A DNA stretch of 64,000 nt, taken from Thamnaconus septentrionalis. Taxonomy: Eukaryota > Chordata > Actinopteri > Tetraodontiformes > Monacanthidae. This document shows, in pieces, positions 59,091-64,000 of the stretch. How positions within the stretch are numbered: the first letter of the stretch is position 1; each line of letters starts with the position of its first letter. Made by a program: the position numbers and the translations under genes. Under the pieces are notes generated by a model. The model made no database searches and was not told where the DNA came from. It was given only the letters and a program-made list of their open reading frames with translations. The stretch covers positions 4,295,273 to 4,359,272 of the forward strand of contig CM020510.1 of NCBI GenBank assembly GCA_009823395.1, read 5' to 3'.

Positions 59091-61836
59091 GTATTTTACT
59101 GGTATATTCAGGATGACCTCTAAACACAAATGCCAGTTGGCATGTTTTTAAGTCCTTTGGATCAGTCTCCTCTATGCATCTGGTACAGAGCCCATGGGAA
59201 GTGGTTCCAAATAGATGGCAAAACTTATGTTAGTGGTAATTTAGACGTGATGGCTATCTTCTTTGCAACATTTTTCCCACTTAATTCAATCAAAGACAAA
59301 ATAGCACTGTCTGCTGATAGAAAACTTGAATGGCCTTTTTGTTCTTTAATGCATAAACGCTGTCCAGTTCTGATAAAACTGCCTTTACTGCAACACAAAC
59401 AGTTGTGCTCACTCCCACTATTTCTGTCTTCTTATTTTTTTTGAAGTGTAACCATTGGCAGTTGCTTTCATGTTGTCTCACAATTTGAGGCACGCTGACT
59501 GGTTATCGAATTTACTATTTATTTACTTGAAAATTATTTCTAATAGAAGATAACATGGATTTTGAGCTCGATTTATACTTACATGCTAAGTAATCATAAT
59601 GGTTTGGACCCACTCATCACTCTTTGTCTTTGTCTTTACAGCACAAAGGCCCAGCACCAGTCAGCAGGTGCCAAGGGGCAATTCAAGCGCCCAAACGCTG
59701 AGGTTGCCCTTGATAAGGGCCATTCAGGCCTCTGAGTTTACCAGCCTTAAAGATCTCCAGAGCCAGGTGAACAACCTGCAGCAGCAGCTGAGCGAGGTCA
59801 AGACAGAGAACAAGTTGCTGAAGGGGATCCAGCAGCGCCACATGGCGGCGCTGCAGCACTATGAAAACGCTGAGGAGGGCCTGCCGCAGGTATTTTGATG
59901 AACTCTCAAGTTGAGACTGATAAAGATGTGATCCTGTGACTGGGGTCACGGGTCATGGCCAGATTTAACAGTGATTTGACCATATCAGATTTTTTTTTTT
60001 TTATAGATGTTACAATTATTTTTTAGATGATTTTGTTTTCATTTGACTGTGTTGCACACTCCCAGATTCTCTCCAAGCACAAAAACGAAATCAGAGGCAT
60101 AAAGCATATTCTTCGGGAAACCCGTGCCTGCCGCAACCATCTGGCCAAGCAGCTCCAAACTACAGAGCACAAGCTGCTGCACACCAAGGCCAACCTCCAG
60201 CACCTGGAGGTGCTCAGCAGGGATCGGCATCTCTGGGACAGGGAGAGACTGTCGCTGAGACTGAACGAGGCGACCACAGAGCTGCAGGAGAAGCAGAGGA
60301 GGATCTCGGTACTTGAGTATAAAGTGCTTGGTATGGCGGTCACTTCGTCCAAAGTGCTATAGGTGAGAGACAAAATCTGTGTTTCTGACGCTGTTTGCCA
60401 GGTTCTGGAGAGAAATCTCGAGTTGTGCCAAGCCTCGTTCAACCGGCAAATCGTCACTGAACAACGGAAGAGCTCGGAAGCCAGAGAGCTGGCCCTCTCT
60501 CTGCAGTGTCAGATACGCCAGCTAAGTCGGGAAAACCTGGTAAGTTGCAATGACCTTTTTGTAAATATGACAGTGGTTTTGTCCAATAACATTTCATTTA
60601 TCATTAAGAACATTTTTCGTACACTACTGGCCGCCGTGCAACAGCAGTGAACAAGGATGGGTCAAATGCACATTGTGAGATTGTGGCCAATAACATGTAT
60701 CCAATTTATATTACTGACCAAATTAGAACAGCAATTATGAAAGAAAAAAAAACTAAAAAAATGTTTTCCTTTTTTTCAAGGAGAGACAAAAAGAATTGGA
60801 AACATATAATATTTACTCAGAAAGATTCTTGAGAGGACTGACCACCAGAAGAACTGGTAAGCATAACAAAGAAGCTTTTCATGAGACACGGTATGAATTG
60901 GTCAATCAACGTTATCTTCTCTGGCTGTTTGTTTAGCAGTCATAAGCCGAAGAAGTCAAATGATACAAACAGAGGTATCAGTGATTCCACTACCTGATGA
61001 GGAGGATCGTTCGGAGTTGGAGACACCTGAGACTGAGGAGCAGCCTGAGAAGAGGACCTCAGTGGAGGTATGTTGTTGAAGTATATGTATTCTCAGGGGT
61101 TTGAACCAAATGTATTATCATTGTATAAGGTTAAACTGTTTATTGTGATTGCTTGTGGACATTTTCTCACCTCTTCAGGCTTTTTCAGGTTTATTCAAAT
61201 ATCCGTCACTCGCCCATTTATTCTGTGAAAGAAATAATTTACAATTTTGCTCCCCTACTTACACAGGCAACGTATCCAAAAGTAGAAGTGGCAGATTCCC
61301 CAAAAATAGAGTCCTCTGCACAAGTCACCGAGCAGCAGGAGGAGGAGGAGGAGGAGGAAGAAGAGAATGACGAAACAGGATACGACGAGCCAATATACGT
61401 TGCAAGAAGTACAATGACCTGCGAGGAGGACTTTATATTGCCGGCCAAAGAAGAGTCGCCAAGTTCAGAGAGCGACGACTATCAGAGTGAAGAAGACTAC
61501 ACTGAGGAGAAAGAGTCGGTGGAGGGAGAGACAGAGCAGAGAACCAGGGACAGGAACAGAAATGAACAAAATCCACCCAAATGCAGGCGCACGTGCACTT
61601 TTGAAGAATGCATTGAGAACCTGCACAGAGGACGGCCGGTCCACTATTGCAGCGGCGACGCCAGCGCCTGTGAAAGGAACAAATGTCCAATGGGCCTCGA
61701 TGGCATCAGCCACCACGAGAGTCGAGAGTTTCGCTGTGTGTTGGAACACTGGGGGGAGGAGGAAGCGCAGCCACCGAGAGGGAGCAAGCGAAACAGGGGA
61801 GAAAAAGAGACCAAATTTCCCTCAAACAGGAGATAA
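58874..61836 (+). CDS. lca5l: LCA5L (lebercilin-like), complete 7-exon coding region
   Basis: Paralogue of the ciliary protein lebercilin (LCA5); the role of LCA5L itself is poorly known. Exons: 58874-59090, 59642-59889, 60066-60308, 60402-60539, 60781-60856, 60940-61067 and 61267-61836. All phases match, giving 1620 nt, 539 aa (human about 670). Exon 1 is Ser-rich. Exons 2 to 5 form the lebercilin coiled coil, with family-like stretches such as FTSLKDLQSQVNNLQQQL and ILSKHKNEIRGIKHILRE, and ERQKELETYNIYSERFL (human has KDRELEIKNIYSHRIL). The last exon has a long Glu run and TFEECIENLHRGRP, matching TFTEATENLHHGLP of human LCA5L. The gene lies between SH3BGR and GET1, as in human. The first ATG is not experimentally fixed. 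Confidence 0.92.
59642..59889 (+). CDS. lca5l: LCA5L exon 2: start of lebercilin domain
   Basis: Acceptor TTTGTCTTTACAG, donor CAG|GTATTT. Its coiled-coil heptads include LKDLQSQVNNLQQQLSEVK, followed by QQRHMAALQHYENAEEGLPQ; human has LRHLKAIGKYENSQNNLPQ. Confidence 0.95.
60066..60308 (+). CDS. lca5l: LCA5L exon 3: lebercilin coiled coil
   Basis: Eighty-one codons from ILSKHKNEIRGIKHILRE to QEKQRRIS, acceptor CACACTCCCAG, donor TCG|GTACTT. The open frame reads on into the 93-bp intron for 17 codons, so a retained intron would give an early stop. Confidence 0.92.
60402..60539 (+). CDS. lca5l: LCA5L exon 4: lebercilin coiled coil
   Basis: Forty-six codons, VLERNLELCQASFNRQIVTE to RQLSRENL, acceptor GTTTGCCAG, donor CTG|GTAAGT. 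It aligns with human [20 protein letters not shown]. Confidence 0.93.
60781..60856 (+). CDS. lca5l: LCA5L exon 5
   Basis: Acceptor CTTTTTTTCAAG, donor CTG|GTAAGC. Encodes ERQKELETYNIYSERFLRGL then TTRRT plus one base. The NIYSERFL segment is the conserved end of the lebercilin domain. Confidence 0.9.
60940..61067 (+). CDS. lca5l: LCA5L exon 6 with tandem NAGNAG acceptor
   Basis: Encodes VISRRSQMIQTEVSVIPLPD to EKRTSVE, donor GAG|GTATGT. The acceptor reads TTTAGCAG, so either AG can be used. The upstream choice (exon from 60937) adds one alanine and stays in frame. Confidence 0.82.
61267..61836 (+). CDS. lca5l: LCA5L exon 7: C-terminus
   Basis: Acceptor CTTACACAG. It begins ATYPKVEVADSPKIESS, passes a Glu run, then an acidic Ser-rich part, CRRTCTFEECIENLHRGRP, and a Cys/His-containing region, and stops TAA at 61834-61836. 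The TFEECIENLHRGRP motif identifies the family. Confidence 0.93.
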   Translation, partial: ATYPKVEVADSPKIESSAQVTEQQEEEEEEEEENDETGYDEPIYVARSTMTCEEDFILPAKEESPSSESDDYQSEEDYTEEKESVEGETEQRTRDRNRNEQNPPKCRRTCTFEECIENLHRGRPVHYCSGDASACERNKCPMGLDGISHHESREFRCVLEHWGEEEAQPPRGSKRNRGEKETKFPSNRR

Positions 61837-61880
61837 GGTTGCTGACAGATTGTCAGACTTGTGTATGTGTAATGTGCAGC

Positions 61881-61886
61881 AATAAA
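61881..61886 (+). terminator. LCA5L poly(A) signal
   Basis: AATAAA 45 nt after the stop codon. A second AATAAA at 61977-61982, if used, would bring the transcript end against or into the GET1 3' end on the other strand. Confidence 0.7.
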
Positions 61887-62019
61887 TATTTCCATTCAAT
61901 CCCATGAACTACTGAGTCAAGAAAGGTCTAAGAAACATGTTAATGTATATCGATATATGAGAAGAAATGAATTCTAAATAAATCCAGGAAGAAATAACAC
62001 TGATTTCTCAAAATCATGG

Positions 62020-62025
62020 TTTATT
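62020..62025 (-). terminator. GET1 poly(A) signal
   Basis: Reverse-strand AATAAA about 165 nt past the stop, facing the LCA5L signals. The reverse-strand U-rich run from the A tract at 62041-62051 lies just upstream of it. Confidence 0.65.
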
Positions 62026-62189
62026 TTAAAATTAAATAACAAAAAAAAAAATTGCCCAAACATTGTCACAACACAGCGAAGCAGCCCCCAACACTAAATG
62101 CACTGCATTTTATCTACATGTTGACCAACAGTTTATGCTCCCAAAATAAAGACATAAATGAACAAAAAGAAAAAACTTGGCTGGAGCCT

Positions 62190-62263
62190 CTAGCTGACAG
62201 CATGAAGCCCCAGTGTAACGACTTTATTGCAAACTACCAACCAGCAGGTGATCCCCACTCCAC
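62190..62263 (-). CDS. get1: GET1 exon 5: C-terminus
   Basis: Acceptor TTTTCATTGCAG. Encodes GGVGITCWLVVCNKVVTLGL then HAVS and TAG (62190-62192). This third helix matches human GGVGITCWILVCNKVV. Confidence 0.95.
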
Positions 62264-63492
62264 CTGCAATGAAAACAGCAAGTGGTCAGGGAAAAGGAGG
62301 AATAAAAACAAAAAGGTATGATTTATGCGGACGAGGTGTTGTGAGGAACTGAATGAACACCTGCAACTCCAGTTGGAAAGGCCACGAGGCGCTCCACAGG
62401 GGTGATCCACTTATTGGGGACCACCGTCACCGGGTCAGAGTAATACTTCCAAATCAGGGAGATCATCAATCCAGCCTGATGCATAAGGCACATTTGTTAA
62501 TAGGCTGTATTATTTGAGGGAAAGCAGACTTTGCATGTATTTATTTTTTTTTTTAAATGTACAGTTACCTGCAAAATATAAAAGACAATGTTCACAACCC
62601 ATTTCATTTTGGCTTGTTGGGCTGTTCGTGATTTCACTGCAAAGACATGAAACGACAGCATTTCACTTAATAGTTGTTTCAATTAAGCGTATTAAAAAAA
62701 TGTTTGAAGCACGTTAATGAAACTCCAGTTCTGAATATTGCATTTTACAGGAGGGCAGATATCTATTTTTCTATATTAGTAAATCCTGGCAAAGGCATGA
62801 TGAAATGTTTTGCATGTAGTTCTGGACAGACCTGACTCTTGTTTATGTGTTCACTGTACTGCAATTGCGTTTTGACCAATTCAAGAACAAATCAGCCCTG
62901 AAGCTGATGGTGAATGAACCAGTGATCATTCCAGGGTTGGCCAAGCAAGTGGTTTCCAGAGAGGGGCACAGGCAGGGTTGCTCGAGGAGAAATCAACAAG
63001 TACACCAGCAAAACAAAGACTTGTTATGATTTGCATGTCTCCCATAAGTAACAAAGGAAGAATGTGGAACGACTTCAGTCATGGATTAAGCTAAATCTTT
63101 AGAAATGAGAGAGTCCCTGGGACAAAATTGTTCCATGTGGATCCATGGTTGATTAGTGGTTCTCTTTAGTAACACCAGTTTGGAAGCACTTGGCCTGCAG
63201 TCCCCGATTCAGTTTAACGGTGCTAGAAGTGTTTTGTTGATGCAGTGAGTTGCCATTTTACACGACAAGGCGTTTCAAGGCGTTGTCTTGGTTCTGACAG
63301 CTGGGAAAGCCGCTCGCGTCTCTCACCGTGTGTCTTCAGCTTGTCTGTCATCTTGTTGATTTTACGCTCAAGTCGCGCATATCTGGCAAACTCGTCCATC
63401 ATGCTGATAGAAGCCTGCTCCTTCTTCATCTCCTGGATTTCGGCCCTCATCTCGCTCTCCTGTTCGGCATCTTTCTGCACCATCTTCGAGAG
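62190..63492 (-). CDS. get1: GET1 / WRB, tail-anchored protein insertion receptor (first exon outside window)
   Basis: ER membrane receptor that, with GET2/CAMLG, takes tail-anchored proteins from GET3/TRC40 and inserts them. Exons in view: 63327-63492, 62569-62636, 62361-62475 and 62190-62263. Together 423 nt, 140 aa, against about the last 140 of human WRB's 174. Phases match. Seen: the cytosolic coiled coil that binds GET3 (MVQKDAEQESEMRAEIQ and MMDEFARYARLERKINKMTD), a membrane helix from WVVNIVFYILQAGLMISLIW, the KWITPVERLVAFPTGVAG segment, and a last helix GGVGITCWLVVCNKVV. The missing exon should carry the start and first helix. Tail to tail with LCA5L, as in human. Confidence 0.96.
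62361..62475 (-). CDS. get1: GET1 exon 4
   Basis: Acceptor TTATGCATCAG, donor CAG|GTGTTC. Encodes AGLMISLIWKYYSDPVTVVP and NKWITPVERLVAFPTGVA, nearly identical to human in the WKYYS and KWITP parts. Confidence 0.96.
62569..62636 (-). CDS. get1: GET1 exon 3
   Basis: Acceptor GTCTTTGCAG, donor CAG|GTAACT. Encodes VKSRTAQQAKMKWVVNIVFY then ILQ, the start of the second membrane helix. Confidence 0.95.
63327..63492 (-). CDS. get1: GET1 exon 2: GET3-binding coiled coil
   Basis: Acceptor GTGCTACTTTCAAG, donor ACG|GTGAGA. Encodes LSKMVQKDAEQESEMRAE through MMDEFARYARLERKINKMTD to KLKTH. The Met at codon 4 is internal, not a start: family members continue upstream with a membrane helix. Confidence 0.96.
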
Positions 63493-64000
63493 CTTGAAAG
63501 TAGCACAACAGATCGAAACGGTGTCAACAAAGACAACAGTGCAGTTGCTGTGGCGCTAATGGGAGCGAAAGGTTTGACGTCGAAGACATCCAAGGAGTTC
63601 CTCCCAAACGGAGGAATATTTAACTCGCTGTGTGGATTTAGATTTAAATGCAACCGCCCATGACCACATTTTGAAGGGGAAATCACATCCAGACTGTCAT
63701 AATTTTATGTCGTACCAAAAATACCCTTCCTAATCTCATCAGGATCTCGTGAAAACCCCACCCTCTCTGTCTGGAGGAGCAGCAGCTGCTTCATGTTTTA
63801 GCTGGCGAAGCACCTAGCCGTTCGCTAATTCATGCCGCTCCGAGGCAACGAGCCTGCATGTCCCCGTCTGCGGGGCGAGAGTACGGCAGGAATGCGGTAA
63901 TCAGTATGTCACCCCCGGAAAAAAAATAAAATAAAAACAAAAACAAAAACAAAACAACAACACATAACGCGGTACTCACGCGTAGTAATTAATACTTACA
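63493..64000 (-). other. GET1 intron 1, reaching the right edge
   Basis: No sequence resembling GET1 exon 1 is found in these 508 bp. The final bases read, on the reverse strand, T followed by GTAAGT, a strong donor at 63994-63999, so exon 1 may end exactly at base 64000. An A-rich tract lies at 63918-63955. Confidence 0.5.

Noticed and set aside
63447..63686. 79-aa minus-strand frame next to GET1 exon 2 as a possible exon 1
   Set aside because: Its sequence lacks the hydrophobic helix and family residues expected of GET1 exon 1, and its frame does not join exon 2.

Overview
The window is vertebrate, almost certainly teleost fish (probably percomorph), genomic DNA. Short exons with GT-AG boundaries, abundant CA/GT, GA, GAT and TTC microsatellites, and small terminal-inverted-repeat elements of fish type support this. 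No prokaryotic, phage, tRNA, rRNA or CRISPR features were seen. The species assignment is inference.

Five protein-coding genes can be assembled exon by exon, with reading phase matching at every junction. They are PCP4 (minus strand, coding 2008-23389, complete, 63 aa), IGSF5 (minus, 36310-45137, complete, 361 aa), SH3BGR (minus, 48839-57752, complete in the main model, 256 aa), LCA5L (plus, 58874-61836, complete, 539 aa) and GET1/WRB (minus, 62190-63492, lacking its first exon, which should lie just past the right edge). Order and relative orientation match human 21q22.2 (GET1, LCA5L, SH3BGR, [B3GALT5], IGSF5, PCP4), except that no B3GALT5 frame is present between SH3BGR and IGSF5. LCA5L and SH3BGR are head to head. 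LCA5L and GET1 are tail to tail, with poly(A) signals about 140 bp apart.

Layout: 1-1500 is unassigned, with one candidate exon. 1530-23550 is PCP4, mostly two introns packed with simple repeats. 23.7-36.1 kb is a gene-poor interval with the longest GT array, decayed transposon pieces and one orphan exon-like segment. 36.2-45.2 kb is IGSF5 (two Ig-like domains, one membrane helix, PDZ-ligand tail). 45.2-47.3 kb is intergenic. 47.3-57.8 kb is SH3BGR. 57.8-62.0 kb is LCA5L. 62.0-64.0 kb is GET1.

The genes do not form a pathway. They encode a calmodulin regulator (PCP4), a junctional adhesion protein (IGSF5), a muscle-enriched thioredoxin-fold protein with an acidic tail (SH3BGR), a lebercilin-like coiled-coil protein (LCA5L) and an ER membrane receptor for tail-anchored proteins (GET1). 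The most unusual structure is SH3BGR's acidic tail. It is spread over nine in-frame exons, most only 21-48 nt and several starting with the same GAGGA block. Beyond them lies a possible further 3' exon that could change the C-terminus.
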